DNA of 64,000 nucleotides from Nageia nagi (Eukaryota; Pinophyta), in the NCBI GenBank assembly GCA_050084985.1, contig JBITNC010000001.1, positions 74,462,001-74,526,000 on the forward strand, in the 5' to 3' direction. Made by a program: the position numbers and the translations under genes. This document shows positions 12,308 through 24,174 of this stretch, one piece after another. Positions within the stretch are counted from its first letter, which is position 1; every line of letters begins with the position of its first letter. The notes under the pieces were generated by a model. It searched no databases. It had not been told where the DNA came from and saw only the letters and a program-made list of their open reading frames with translations.

Positions 12308-13219
12308 TTAGTTGATTATTGGGTTAGAGTGGGTGAAGTCTTGAAGGATCTTATCAAGCTCCTTAAGGACTGTCATCAAAGTAATTGAGCCTGTGGATGC
12401 ATTGCAAAGAATTTATCAAATTCTTGCAAGTGTGTGATCCAAAACCTCTAAAAATCTTGTTTTTGAAGAAGCAAAGAAGCTGCATGAGATAGCTGAGAAG
12501 TGTGGGAAGCCTGTCTCCATTTGCATTATTTTGTGAATTGATCTGGGTAGACTATTGCTTCTATTTTTGACCTACATGGAGGAGGAAAGCCACTCACATG
12601 TTTAGTGATCCGCTAGGAAGTAAGTGATCTGTGAGGAAGTACGTTGAAGGAGGTGGCTTGCATGGTGTGTGGAACTTACGTGGAGCTTGCATGGTTTCAT
12701 CATTGCTGATCTACGAGGAAGTATGTTAAAGGAGGTCTATAGCTCACGTAGAAGAGAAAGCCATCGTGAGGAGGTTTTGTGTGCATGAAGGAGGTGACCT
12801 ACATAGTGAGGGAGATCACATGAAGTGGAGGTGATCTGGTGAATCACTGCTCATGAAGGAGGAGGAGAAACCATTTACATGGTCACTGCTCATGAATCAC
12901 TACTCGTGAATCATTGCTCGTGAAGGAGGATTCATGTGACGTGTGTGTGGCAAACCTTTCATCGTATGCAACTCACATGGTGAAAGAAAACATTTCACAC
13001 GGTGAAGGAAAAAGTTTCACATGAAGGAAAGACATTGCATGGTGCATGGTCTATCACAGAGGAAAGACATTCATAGAGGAAACTGCTCACATGGAAAATC
13101 ATCTCATCTGAAACTGCTCATGGAGGAGGTCTGAAGAGCTCGCACAGAGGAGGTCAGAAGCTAGCATGGAGGAGGATGAGGATTTGTTCATTCACATGGT
13201 GAAGCTCATGTGCTATATT
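12308..13219 (+). other. D untranslated leader, first part
   Basis: This is a long leader between the primer site and gag. It continues at 31838-32140 after the nested B. It is richer in G than its surroundings and is built from imperfectly repeated short words such as CTCACATGG, GCTCATGAAGGAGG, GTGAAGGAAA and GAGGAGGT. No ORF of note occurs. Its total length of about 1.2 kb is long for a copia leader. Confidence 0.7.
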
Positions 13220-13224
13220 GTGTG

Positions 13225-14691
13225 TGTATATTAATACATAATCATTACTCCAAGGTTTTTTGAAAGTATGATCACTTCCAGAGGTGACATAAGCTAAGCA
13301 TAATCACAATGGGTTTAAGAACCATTTCTGAAAGTAATTACTTCATTACGAAAGAAGAAAAGCCCCTCGAAGTTAATGTTGAGTAACTCAGGTTCTGGAA
13401 GAGATGACATCAGTGATTTCAGGCCTTAACCCAAAACCAGATCCTGAAAGTGATGAGGTCAGCGAGGAGTGATCAAATAGCTAGAGTCGGTGAGTAAAAC
13501 ATTCCAGAAGTATGAAGATGACATCATGGGGAGAATAATGTTCACATTTTTGAATGAAATTGGGTCCTAGAAGTGATGAGGTCAGTAGGGGAAATTAATA
13601 AGCTAGGGTTAGTAAATAAAGCATTTCACAATGAAATGACGATGTCACAGAAGAAAGGCTAAAGCTCAGTTGTGGAAAAGCCTAGGTTCCAGAGAAAGTG
13701 AGTAGAGCATTCCAGAAGTATGAAGATGACATCACAGGGAGAATGATGTTCACATTTTTGAATGAAATCGGGTCCTAGAAGTGATGAGGTCAGCAAGGAG
13801 TGATCAAATAACCAGAGCCAATGAGTAAAACATTCTGGAATGTAGAGATGAGAACAGCAAAGAGAGATCAAATAGCCAAAGCCAGTAAATAGAATATCTC
13901 AGAAGCGATAAGGATAGTGAGAAGTTAGATCATAGTCATCAAGAAGCCATATCATCTGCAATCTACCTAGTTTTGTAATATTCTACCAAGTGGCATATGT
14001 AGGTAGTATCAGTTAAAAGAAGGCTAGAATCTTGAAGCCATTTTTGTAAACATTTCTATTCTGCAATTCTTGTAACTATTGTTGCTTCAGTATAAGTATA
14101 TGAAAATAAAGTGAAAGAAGGGTCAAAATCCCTAGTATTGCTCTTTACATTTATTCTCGAAGACCTGTAGTTTTTATCAGTAATATGATACCATATTAAC
14201 CTTTCTTATCTAGCACTTGTAATTGTCATTCTTAATTTGGTTACATCGTGGTAGCCTGGCTTGTTTCCTGAATGGTAATTGTGAGCTGCTAGTATAACTA
14301 TGTCTGCTACATGGTAGAGTAAAGCTGGGAAACTATTAGAGAGTGAGATCTTGTACCATAGCTGCTACACTAGATTCAGACCAAGGTTTCACACACTGTG
14401 AAAGCCCACGCTGAACTAGTGATCCACCTTTGCTTTCTCTCTTGTTACCCTAAGCCTTTTTGCTTAAATTCCTCGCACTTTACTCCTTTTTATTTTCTTT
14501 CTTGTTACCCTAAGCCTTTTTCTTAAATTCCTCGCACTCTACTCTTTTTATTTTCTTTCCTGTTACTTCTCCTACACCCAATGTATAAGGAACCAACCTT
14601 CTCCAGAGATCAGACTGTCACCATAGTCTATTCTTGATTTACTTTGGTTAAGATTGTTCATGGCGTATATATTACACAATCCTAATCAACA
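13225..14691 (+). repeat. B 5' LTR (1467 bp)
   Basis: It starts TGTATATTAATACATAATC and ends CACAATCCTAATCAACA. It pairs with 30366-31832. The U3 contains imperfect tandem repeats: the segment beginning ATTCCAGAAGTATGAAGATG at 13501 recurs at 13709, a period of 208. There are several copies of TGACATCA or close variants (13405, 13519, 13727). GTATAAGTATATGAAAATAAAG near 14090 is a candidate TATA/polyadenylation region. A later part repeats CTTTCTTGTTACCCTAAGCC twice near 14440-14520. Confidence 0.9.
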
Positions 14692-14698
14692 GTATTTC

Positions 14699-14720
14699 TT
14701 TTTGGCATGCCTAGTGGGAC
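14699..14720 (+). other. B primer-binding-site-like block
   Basis: TTTGGCATGCCTAGTGGGAC ends at 14720 and begins about ten bases after the LTR end. Nearly the same block follows the 5' LTRs of A2 (minus strand, 60164-60184) and G (63798-63820). Its position indicates the primer site. I do not assign the tRNA. Confidence 0.65.
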
Positions 14721-14839
14721 ATGAAGAAACTTATTGGCAACTCTACTAAAGCACTATCTATGGTATGTATTAAAGCAAATTATTTGTAAATATCATATGT
14801 GCTTTTGAACCTGTCACTTTCTTTTGCAACCTAGAGTTT

Positions 14840-16126
14840 ATGTGGACAAGATCTAAAACCAGAGCAGCAAAAGAAGCACTAGATTTTAGAATGTTAGATA
14901 CTCCTAAGAGAAAGACCCTGATCAAGTCCAAGTCTCTGAATAGTATCAGCTCCCTAAAATCCTTTACCAAGCTAGAATCATCCAATCTTCACATTAGAAA
15001 TACCTCTCCTGAAATGGCTAATCCAACTCAGAATATTTATCTGGAATGGGACAATGGGGTACCAATAGCCCTGGCGGTATTGCATGACATCCCAGCAAAT
15101 GTTTTCAAAACCCTTCCAGAGTTTGATGTAACTTCAAAGAAAATGACTTATGAGCATTGTGTTGATGTAGCTGGCCTAGCTAAGATTCACAATATCCAGC
15201 ATGAAGATGTCATGGTGAAATTACTAGCTCAGTCTTTCAAGGGAAAGGTCCTAGATTGGTACAGGGGCCTTCCTAATGGATCTATAACCACTTGGGCTCA
15301 ACTGACAGAGCCCTTTATCTTGGAATTTAATGAATTAGGAGATCCTTTTTCTTTGCTAACATAGTTCACTTCAATCAAAAGATATGAGCAAGAAAATATC
15401 CTTGATTTCAATATTAGATTCCAAAAAACTTGGATGAGAGTCCTAATGCTAGTCAGGCCTCAGTAATTTCAAGCCTTAATGTGTTACCTGAGAGCCTTTC
15501 CTCTGGATCTCTCTCTATAAATCCAAAATTCTGGAGTAAATACTTTCCTAGAGGTGTATAAACAAGTAGTATATGCTGAATCCTATCTTATTGCAGTTGG
15601 AAAATTGCCAAGTCGCATGCCAATGCCTTATTTTCCAATAACCACCCAACAATAGATTTTGAGACCTCAAGCAATTAGTTTGGCTCCACCACTGGCCAAC
15701 ATCCTTGCCCCTATCCAATAGTGGCCATCACCCTTACCAGTCCCTAGAGCTCCCTTGGCCTTACCAGCCCCTCATCAGCCTAATATGAATCAAGGGGTAG
15801 CTTCATCGATAGAGATTCAAGAACTCTAAAACTTATGTAGAAATATGGCAAACCAGATTACCATTCTAAGTAGACAAAGCAATGCAAGAAGGTATCCTTA
15901 TCCTACTGTAGAAAAAGCTCAGCATGTGTTGAATGAGGATGTAAGCCAAGCTTCCTCTTTCAGGTCAACCTCTGGTTTGTGTTTGGCCTGCAATGATGCT
16001 CATGAGCAAGCAACATGTCCTGTTTATCAATACCAAGAATATTTATCAAGAAGTGGGGGTATTCCTCCACCTGGTGTAGCTGATGACATAAGTCGAGATG
16101 TGAACCTGATGAATTTTGCACAGTAG
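14840..16126 (+). pseudogene. B gag
   Basis: The frame starts MWTRSKTRAAKEALDF. It holds a Retrotrans_gag-like core near 15080-15480 (motifs FKTLPEFD, VKLLAQSFKGKVLDWYRGLP, WAQLTEPFILEFN) and then a Pro-rich linker. A degenerate zinc-finger-like LCLACNDAHEQATCPVYQ lies near 15978-16030. Seven in-frame stops occur, several at positions where a Gln codon is expected. After 16126 reading shifts frame (16144-16341) before returning. The role is capsid and nucleocapsid of the particle. It is not functional as it stands. Confidence 0.8.
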
Positions 16127-16379
16127 ATATAGGAGTTTTCACTATGGAAATAAGATCCAGGAAAAAACCCCTAGTCTCCAGCATTCTGGAAGGAAAAGTT
16201 GAACCCCAAAAGAGTTTCGAAGCAATGTTTCCTAAAAGGCAAGATGTAATTCTTGGTTCTAAGGAAAAGATCCTAGAAAAGGAAATAGTTTCCCAAAAAT
16301 TCCCATTTTTCAGAAACCAAAAAGACACCCAAAGCCAGTGATCCAAATCTCTGGAGGTTAAGGTTCCCTTCACTTACCA

Positions 16380-17020
16380 AGCACCAGAGAAAAGATGATA
16401 CTCTACAGCTTCAGGAAAAATTTACTGACAGATTCAGAAACAAAATTGGTGAACCTCTGGCTATCCTAGAGTTCAACATTATGGTGGAGCTAAAGAGAAC
16501 TCCAACGACAGTGTCCTTGTTTGAAACTCTAAAAATTCTTGGACAAATTGATTTACTGAAAACATCTCTTATAGCATTGAATGAAGGAATGGAAAGAGCG
16601 CTTAATCTTTTTGAAACATTGAAATATCTGAGGATGGGAAAGAATAAACCTCCAGCTTTTTACATGACTTTGGAAATCGAGGGATATGAATTGCATAATT
16701 GTTTGGTTAATTCTGGGGCAGCTACTACTATGATGCCTAAAGTAGTGTGCGATGTGATGGGGTTGCCTATGACAAGAACATCCACCAGAGTACTACAACT
16801 GGATTCCACACCTGTCAAAATAGTAGAAGTAATCAAGGATGTAGTCCTAAAAATACATAAGTGTCCCTCTGTAATTATTATTCAGGAAGTTGTAGTTGTT
16901 GAGCTACCCCCTTTGTTCGGGTTATGTCTATCTAGAGAATTTACAGCTAAAATAGGGGGTTATCTAGCAATGGACTACACCCATTATTTGATCCCCTATG
17001 GAAATAAGAGGGTAAACTGA
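16380..17020 (+). pseudogene. B protease region
   Basis: This is a retropepsin-like domain in the gag frame. A leader with LAILEFNIMVELKRTPTTVS is followed by the substrate-side strand FYMTLEIEGYELHN. The active-site motif reads VNSGAATTMMP where VDSGAA is expected, so the catalytic Asp is read as Asn. The tail GLCLSREFTAKIGGYLAMDY matches the end of Tat-type proteases. The frame closes at 17018-17020 and a frameshift leads into the next domain. Confidence 0.75.
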
Positions 17021-17085
17021 ATAATGAGGAAATTTCTGAGTTTCATGTAGAGAAAAAGGAGGAGGTTTGTGGTGTCTTTGGCAAA

Positions 17086-17648
17086 TTGGAAGAATCAGAT
17101 GAATTGCTGGAAGAATTACAAATCGAAGACCCTTGTAGTATGAACATGCTCAACACTATCTACGACATGGAGTTTGGGAATTATTGTTTAATAGAACCAG
17201 AATCTTTCATCCCGAAACTCACAAGGGAAGATTTCAAAAAAATGAAATGTGGGAGATGTCTTTTGATGGGGCAAGATCTAAAAATGGATCCAGAGCCGGG
17301 ATTATCCTGACCAACCCAACTGGTAAGGTACATAGATTTCCTTTCAGACTCACCTGGTTATGTTCCAATAATGTGGTAGAATATAAAACTATTTGCCTAG
17401 GACTAGAACAAGCTATCAAAATGAAAATTCAGTTTTTAAAGATCAAAGGGGATTCAGACTTGATCGTGAAACAGGTGATAGGTAAATGTTCAATCAAACA
17501 TCATTATTTGAAAGCCTACAGGAATCAGGTTTGGGATCTATTTGAGCATTTCGAAGCATTGCATATTCAATCTATCCCAAGGAAATTCAACCAAGAAGCT
17601 GATGCATTAGCACAAATGGGAGCCAATTTTGATCCCACCAATGACTAG
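17086..17648 (+). pseudogene. B RNase H (archaeal-like), located before RT
   Basis: An acidic linker (ESDELLEELQIEDP) leads into an RNase H fold at about 17250-17630. Its four catalytic acids are visible: FDGARSKNG (Asp), NNVVEYKTI (Glu), KGDSDLIVKQV (Asp) and NQEADALAQMG (Asp). This pattern with DGA, AEY, GDS and ADAL is that of the extra RNase H of Tat elements. In A2 of this window the equivalent domain lies between RT/RNase H and integrase, the arrangement usual for Tat. Here it lies upstream, in the same frame as the RT at 18294 (distance 1110 bases, divisible by three), so a recent rearrangement is unlikely. A stop at 17646-17648 follows the domain. Confidence 0.8.
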
Positions 17649-19523
17649 TTCTGGAGGAAGAGTGTTCAGCTCATTTTCAAGCCATCAATTTCGGATAATG
17701 ATTCCTTTTGGCAGGTTTTTCAGGTTGAAGCTCAAATTAATCAATTTTTATTACAACAAGTAGTATGTCATGCAGTAGGAGAAGAGGACTCCAAAGTTTT
17801 CTGAGAACAAGACATAATTCAGCTGAATAACAATAAACTCCCTAAAGATTTGATTCCATTCGAAGGATTATTCAACAAGAGTGACCAGGTAAAAAGAAGG
17901 GGTATGAATATAAACTCGGATAACTATAAAGAACATGAAGTTTTTCTGGGTAAGTCATTAAAAATTGGTATATCTAATACTCTGGAATAGATTTAGGAAA
18001 TTGTACAGTTATGCAAAACATATGTTGATGTTATTACTTGGTCTTATGATGATTTAAAGGTTTTTGATAAATCAGTGATACAACATACAATCGAGTTGAT
18101 AGATGATGCTAAACCAGTTAGACAAAAACAAAGACCAGTAAACCCCAAGATCGAAGTTGCCATGAAGCAGGAGGTGCTAAAACTGTACAAGGCTAGGATA
18201 ATTTATCCCATCAAGCATTCCACTTGGGTAGCCAATCTTGTGCCTGTCTAGAAGAAAAATGGTGAGATAAGGTTATGTGTAGATTTTCAGGGTTTGAATA
18301 GAGTATCATTGAAGGATCATTACCCCTTACCTCCAATGGAACAAATACTAAATACTGTAGCTGGAGCTGAAAAGTTCTCTTTGATAGATGGCTTCTTGGG
18401 ATATAACCAAATTTGGGTTCAGAATGAAGATCAGTTCAAAATAGCTTTTACAATGAAATGGGGCACATTTGCTTTCCAGAGAATGCTGTTTGGACTATCC
18501 AATGCAGGGGCTACCTTTCAGAGAGCTATGGATTATGCATTCAGAGAGCTGGTAAATAAGAGTCTGTTGGTATACCTTGATGATATTACTATTTTCTCTC
18601 ATGATAGAAACATGCATGTTCAACATCTGGAGCAAGCCTTCATAAAATGTAAGAGGTATGGTATATCCCTAAATCCTAAGAAGTCTATCTTCGCAGTAGA
18701 TGAGGGTAAATTATTGGGCCATGTTATTTCAAAAGAGGGATGGGCTATTGATCCAGATAGAGTTAAAGCTATAAATGACTTGTCTCTCCCGTCTAATAAG
18801 AAGTCTTTGCAATCTTTTCTAGGTCAAATTAACTTTGTCAGAAGATTTATTCAGGATTTTTCAAACATTATCAAACCTATCACCTGGATGCTAAAAAAAG
18901 ATACTCCTTTTGTATGGACTGAGGAAGGTAAAGAAGCTTTTCAGAAAATTAAGGTAGCAATTACAAAAGCTCATGTACTGAGAAATCCAGATTTTAGCAA
19001 AGAATTTATTTTGTACACATATGGTTCAGATACTAGTGTTGCAGCTATTTTAACCCAAAAGTACGAAAGAAATGAAGAATACCCAGTTGCATTTTTCAAC
19101 CAGACTATGAACAGTTGTGAGGAAAAATACACTTTCATTGAAAAATAGGTCCTAGCTATTGTGAAAGCACTTGGTAAGTTAAAACATTACATTAATTAGA
19201 GCAAGATTTTGATTCTAACCATACACCCAGATGTTAGGTCTTATGCTATGCAGGGAGAATTGGGAGAAGGAAGACCCGGGTGGATTTCAAAAATTCTAAA
19301 ATACAATGTGGAAATTCAACCCACCAAGCTCATAAAAGGAAGAGCACTTTGTGAGCAACTTGTAAAACCTATAATACTAGAAAAGGAGATGGTATGCTTT
19401 GTTGAACAAGAAACCCCAGAATCCATACCTGGAGATACGACAAAGGATTGGATGGAGCAATTAAGCAAATATTTTGAGACCAAAAAATTGTTAGGAAACA
19501 TGAATACATCCCAAAGAAGGTGA
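17649..19523 (+). pseudogene. B reverse transcriptase and gypsy-type RNase H
   Basis: A linker (17649-18060) is followed by RT: VRQKQRPVNPKIE, LCVDFQGLN, PLPPMEQILN, IDGFLGYNQI (motif A Asp), FGLSNAGATFQRAM, and the catalytic YLDD at 18573-18584. KPITWMLKKDTPFVW opens the connection. A gypsy RNase H follows with ILYTYGSDTSVAAILTQ, where the first catalytic Asp expected in YTDAS is Tyr, so this copy looks inactive. Stops occur at 17801, 17988, 18250 and 19148. The frame stays constant throughout, so the stops are point changes. Confidence 0.9.
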
Positions 19524-19539
19524 TTCAAGATACACGCCT

Positions 19540-20710
19540 AGAATTACATGAAGGTAGATCAGATACTTTATAGGAGAAATCACGATGGCATTTTGCTAAG
19601 ATGTGTACCGGTGATAAAGTCAGCTAAGCTCATTGAAGAGTTTCATTCTGGAGAGTCTGGAGGTCATTACTCTAGATACACAATAGTGGGTAAGATCATT
19701 CAGGTAGGATATTACTGGCCCACTATGTTTAAAGAGGCTTTTGTAAAGGCACAAAATTGTGAGAAGTGTCAGAGGTATGTGGGAAGAAAGAGAAATGCAG
19801 CATTACCATTAGAACCAATCCAAGTAGAAGAACCCTTCCAACAGTGGGGGCTGGATTTTATCGGAGTCATCAATCCAAACTCCTCTTATGGACACAAATT
19901 CATCCTCACTGTTATAGACTTTTTTACCAAATGGGTGGAAGCAGAGGCCGTAAAAGAGGTAAATTAGAAGACTATTCTAAGATTTGTAGAAAAGTTAATT
20001 ACCAGGTATGGTGTTCCTCAAACGATAATTTTAGATAATGGTTTGGCTTTCGTAGGAGCTAAAGTTATTGATTTTGCTATGAGATTAGGTATCTATTGGA
20101 AAACTTCCTCAAATTATTACCTCCAGGGTAATGGTTTGGCTAAGTCCACAAATAAGAATTTGATTCGGATTCTCAAAAGAATAGTGGAGGATAATCCCCG
20201 AACTTGGCATGAAAAGTTTAATTGGTCATTATGGGCAGATAGGATCATAGTAAAGTTATCCATTAAAACCAACCCATATACATTGGTATACGGTAAAAGG
20301 GCGGTATTACCAAGTCATTCTAAGCTTCTGATTTTAAAATTTTTGCAGGAATATGGTGAGGATTTTGAATCTCTTGAGGTTTAGATGAATGAACTGTTGC
20401 ATCTAGAAGAGCTCCGAAATCAATCATATCAAGACCTCTGGAGAAGAAATGAAATAGTAAAAAGATGGTTTGATGTCGAAAATCAACTCTAAATACTTTC
20501 AAAGAAGGAGATTTAGTATTGAAATGGGATGAGGATAGAGCTAAACTGGGGAAACACAAAAAATTTGAATCCATGTGGTCTGGACCCTATGTAGTAGCTA
20601 AATGCATTGGGAAAAATGCCTTTGAGCTAGCAAAATTAAATGGGTGCAAATTGCCAATTTCAGTTAATGGAAAGCACCTAAAGCGATATAAGACCGCAAG
20701 TGCGGGATAG
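19540..20710 (+). pseudogene. B integrase
   Basis: The zinc-binding part shows FHSGESGGHY and CEKCQRYVGR. The core has WGLDFIGVINPNSS (first Asp near 19854) and ILDNGLAF (second Asp near 20035). NGLAKSTNK follows, where the catalytic Glu is Lys at 20142-20144. The C-terminal domain, after a frameshift near 20490, reads FESMWSGPYVVAKC and HLKRYKTASAG before the stop at 20708-20710. Stops occur at 19965 and 20382. The lost Glu would abolish strand transfer. Confidence 0.85.
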
Positions 20711-21198
20711 TGATTTTTTTTGAAAAAATATGATTTTGTACACATATTGTAAATAGTGTGTTGTTTGCATTTATTTCAAGTTGTCATTATGGTTTTCAGT
20801 TATTTATTAGTAACTTAGTGGTAGTTGTACTTTTGTGCTAGCAGAATTGAAGTTTCCAAAAGGGTATAAAAAATCAAATCTCGGAGTTCCCAAAAAGAGT
20901 GCATAATATCAAATTGGTTATTAATTCTACCATCCATGAGGATATTATGCATGTTCCAAGAGATTGTGCATCAATCAATGAAAGGAGCTATAAAAGGACC
21001 AAGAGCACTACTCACCAAAATACCTAAATTCCAAAATTCATAAGAAGTATTCGCTTACAAATTTGCAAAACTAGTATCTACTGTGCATTACTAGGAGCTG
21101 TGGAATATAGCAGAATAATTCAAGTAAAGAAAAGTGTTGGTTAGGGGTGATACAAGTGAGACAAGAAGAGTTGATAAGCATAGCGCAAGAAAACAAAA
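20711..21198 (+). other. B spacer between integrase and extra ORF
   Basis: This is an AT-rich non-coding spacer. It contains the repeated phrase CATAATATC / GATATTATGCATG around 20900-20950. Nothing resembles a domain. It may act as the leader of the extra ORF. Confidence 0.5.
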
Positions 21199-21685
21199 AT
21201 GAGCTTAGGATCATCGGCGAAGATAGCAAGGAAAATAATAGATTCCATGGAATTATTATGGGATACTGAAATTACAACCCAAAATAAGAACCTGAAGGGC
21301 ACCGTTGAAGGTAAGTGCCCAAACTTTAGTTTTAATCATATAGCACATTCACCAATGGGGTAAAGTCTCATGTATTTCATCCCCCATAGATGCTTTCCTG
21401 CTCCTAAGTTGATAGAGTTTATAAAGGGGGCATTTGATCTTGCAACCAGGATAGTCAGAGACTTGCAAGGTAGAACTATCTTAAATTTGGATTCCATTTT
21501 AGTAGCAAAGGCTTTTAATCCACCCTCCCCTATGTGTTCCCTTGTGCACATTGATTGGTATATGACCCCTAGTTCCAATCTGAGAGACAATATCATGGCC
21601 TGGCTAAATAAAAATGTAGCTGGGACTGTAAAGTTTATGGAGTTCCCTAGTTCTGAGCTCCCGCTCTCTAATTTTTCTACACATC
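21199..21685 (+). pseudogene. B extra 3' ORF, N-terminal part
   Basis: An ATG at 21199 opens a frame (MSLGSSAKIARK) that continues through one stop (TAA near 21361) into PHRCFPAPKLIEFIKGAFDL and LVHIDWYMTPSSNLRD, and is cut at 21685 by element C. It resumes at 27274. I do not recognise a catalytic domain. The style (IDWYMT, DWAIALSDGMSEQL after the break) is that of the uncharacterised ORF found downstream of pol in some Tat-lineage elements. Confidence 0.65.
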
Positions 21686-22954
21686 TGATGAGACTCAAAG
21701 TGGTCTCATTTTTGATGCATTTATTTGATATGTTAAGGACATTTGGAACACTAATATGACTTGAATGATATTACCAATTATTATAAACTGTCTAATTTAA
21801 TGTTGAATGCATATTTGTTTGATCTTTCATTTATTAATGTTATTTGTAATTTTGATGCATAAAAAAATGCTATTTATGATTGAATAATGTTTGCTGAGCA
21901 TATATTCTGACTTCTCATAAGAATGATGGCTGTAAGTATTAAGTTTCTAGTTCCAGAGAAGTCTAATGGAAAGCACCAGAAAGCGACTCAAGTCTGGCTC
22001 CAGAAATCAACTTAAGTTAGCACCAGAAAGCGACTTCAGTCTAAGCACCAGAAAGCGACTTCAGTCTAAGCACCAGAAAGCGACTTCAGTCTAAGCACCA
22101 GAAAGTGACTTCAGTCTAAGCACCAGAAAGTGACTCAAGTCTGGCTCTAAAAATCGTTTAAAGGCTCCTGAAATATAGCTCCAGAAAGATTCCTGAAATA
22201 TAGCGCCAGAAAGGCTCCTGAGTTATAGTTCCAGAAATATAGAAGAATCAAACGCACGGAGCTAAGATGACAGCTACATTGAAGACAGAGAAGAACGTGG
22301 ATCAGTTAGAGAAACTAGGGGAGCCAAAGAAGAAGTCAAGTAGACTTATTCCGATTAGGAACTAGTCTTAAGGACAAAGTAACTAATTCTGTTTTAGACT
22401 TAATCTTTACAGAATTATCTCCAGAATATCAGCAGACAGCGTAGGATAAGAAGGATTGTATGACCCAAATGAATAGGTCAAATAGTATATATTTAGAAAG
22501 ATTAGTTAAAAAGCAGATAGGATCCTATTAGAATAAATAGAGCTTTTGTAATGGACGAGTGGTGGGTTTTTTGGTAAGGAGATTATACCAGTACGTTTGG
22601 AAAAGCAATAAAAAGGTGTGACAATTCTTTAATACTGTTTCAATTGTGAGTCTCTACTGGGAAGAGGGGGCCCACTCCTACTGGTAGAGGTCTCTTATTT
22701 GTTTCATGTCAATTTCCAGTTTTCTGCAAAGTATTCAATAGCAGCTTAGTGTGTGTGTTTTCTCCATTTCCTTCAGTTTAATGCAACTTTATCTTTCCAC
22801 TTTAAGTCCAGCAAGTCTAAATTTAGCATTATTGTATGATTGAAATTTGAATTTTCCAAGTAGAACAAGGGATAAAACAGAGTCCTCAACTGCATATAGC
22901 CTTGTACACCAACTCAGGATTGACAAAATTAAATGATGAATTGACGCCTCATCA
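21686..22954 (+). repeat. C 5' LTR
   Basis: It starts TGATGAGACTCAAAG and ends GACGCCTCATCA. It contains a tandem array at about 21971-22240 built on GCACCAGAAAGCGACTTCAG (unit about 25 bp, then more diverged GGCTCCTGAAATATAG units). GTATATATTTAG near 22487 and a later AATAAAAAGG near 22608 are candidate TATA and polyadenylation signals. Confidence 0.95.
21971..22240 (+). repeat. CCAGAAA tandem array in C 5' LTR
   Basis: About five copies of a 25-bp unit GCACCAGAAAGCGACTTCAG plus TCTAA, flanked by diverged units with CTCCAGAAA, CGCCAGAAA and TTCCAGAAA. The same array occupies about 26284-26553 in the 3' LTR. Copies differ mainly by CG/TG at the GCGAC position, as expected where methylated CpG decays. 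Confidence 0.85.
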
Positions 22955-22957
22955 TTT

Positions 22958-22976
22958 TTGGCGCCGTTACCGGGGA
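22958..22976 (+). other. C primer-binding site
   Basis: TTGGCGCCGTTACCGGGGA lies three bases after the 5' LTR. It is the primer site typical of Athila/Tat gypsy elements, usually assigned to tRNA-Asp. Confidence 0.85.
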
Positions 22977-23170
22977 AGGTGTTAGTTAGGACTGGTGACA
23001 ACAATTCTTGTAGTAGGACTCCTACCAGTACCATATTAGAAATTATGTGCAGCCATGTTTCCTCAAAGGGGATCTTTGAGTGGTCTTGAGTAGCAGCCAT
23101 ACAAGAGTTCTTCAGTCAAACTGTTTTGTACTTGTTTAGATTTGATTTCAAAGTTGATTATTTAGAATGA

Positions 23171-24174
23171 ATGAATAGAGCTAGAGACGAGAGGGGGAGA
23201 TTTATTAGTAGTAGAGGTAGGAATAGTAGAGGTAGAAATCACACTCCAGTAAGACCCCCCCAAAGAAGACCTGTTGGTTTAGGAAGAGCTACCTCATCAC
23301 AGCAAGCTGAAATTGTTGAGGGAAGTCCTAGTGTTGTTGAGCAATCTTTAGTATGACAAGAGATGCAAGCTATGTAGCACCAAGAGGAAACAACAATGTG
23401 CAAGGCTCAACAAGGCCTTATTTACAATCTTGGTGGAATATGCAGTATCCACCTAATATGATGCCATATCCTCCATGGATGTTAAATCAGGATTGGACAC
23501 AATCCAGTCAAAATCACCAGTGGGGAGGACCATGGAACAATCACTCTAGTTGGAATCAGTCCAATTGGAATCAAGGAATGCAGCCAAATTGGAATCAAGG
23601 AGGTCAATTTGGCTGGAACCAGGGAAATCAGCAAAGGAAATGGAATCAGAACACTCAACAACAACAAGCATTATTACCAGGGCCAGCTCAGACAAGTCAA
23701 AGCCAAATACAGCCGAAACAGCCTGCATTACCAGCTCAACCTGTTCCAAATCCCAACAATAGGCAAGTCGCCTATCACATTGATCAGAATGATACTGCCT
23801 CAATTAATGCTATACAATGTGACGAGATCCAATTAAGATCTGGGAGGAAGATAACAGAACCAGTAAAAACAACAGATTTGAATCCACCAGTAGTCACAGA
23901 GATAAATAATGAAGAATCTGATCACACTATTGAAAGTCCAGCCCAAAAAGAGGTCCAAAAGAAAAAGGAAGAACAGATTCCATATCCTGAAAGGTTAGTA
24001 ATCAAACCAATTGAAAAAGAGTCTGAATTACTTAGAGAATTAAAAAAGCTCAATATATCTATTCCAGTGTTACAAGCAATTCAAGAAGTTCCAGAATTAA
24101 ACAAACTTGTGAAAGAGTTATGCATTAGAAAGGAGGGAGAAAGAAGAAAACTTATCCAGAAACCATTCAAGTAG
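23171..24174 (+). pseudogene. C gag-like ORFs
   Basis: A short basic ORF (23171-23356, MNRARDERGRFISSRGRNSR, Arg/Gly-rich) overlaps a 273-residue ORF in another frame (23353-24174). The latter has a Trp/Asn/Gln-rich first half with repeated WNQ words (SNWNQGMQPNWNQGG) that looks like low-complexity gag, then IQLRSGRKI and a C-terminal part ELLRELKKLNISIPVLQAI. That part resembles the end of Athila gag just before the protease (pattern of a helix with LxINIP). The usual zinc knuckle is not visible. The N-terminal capsid core is reduced or missing. Confidence 0.65.
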
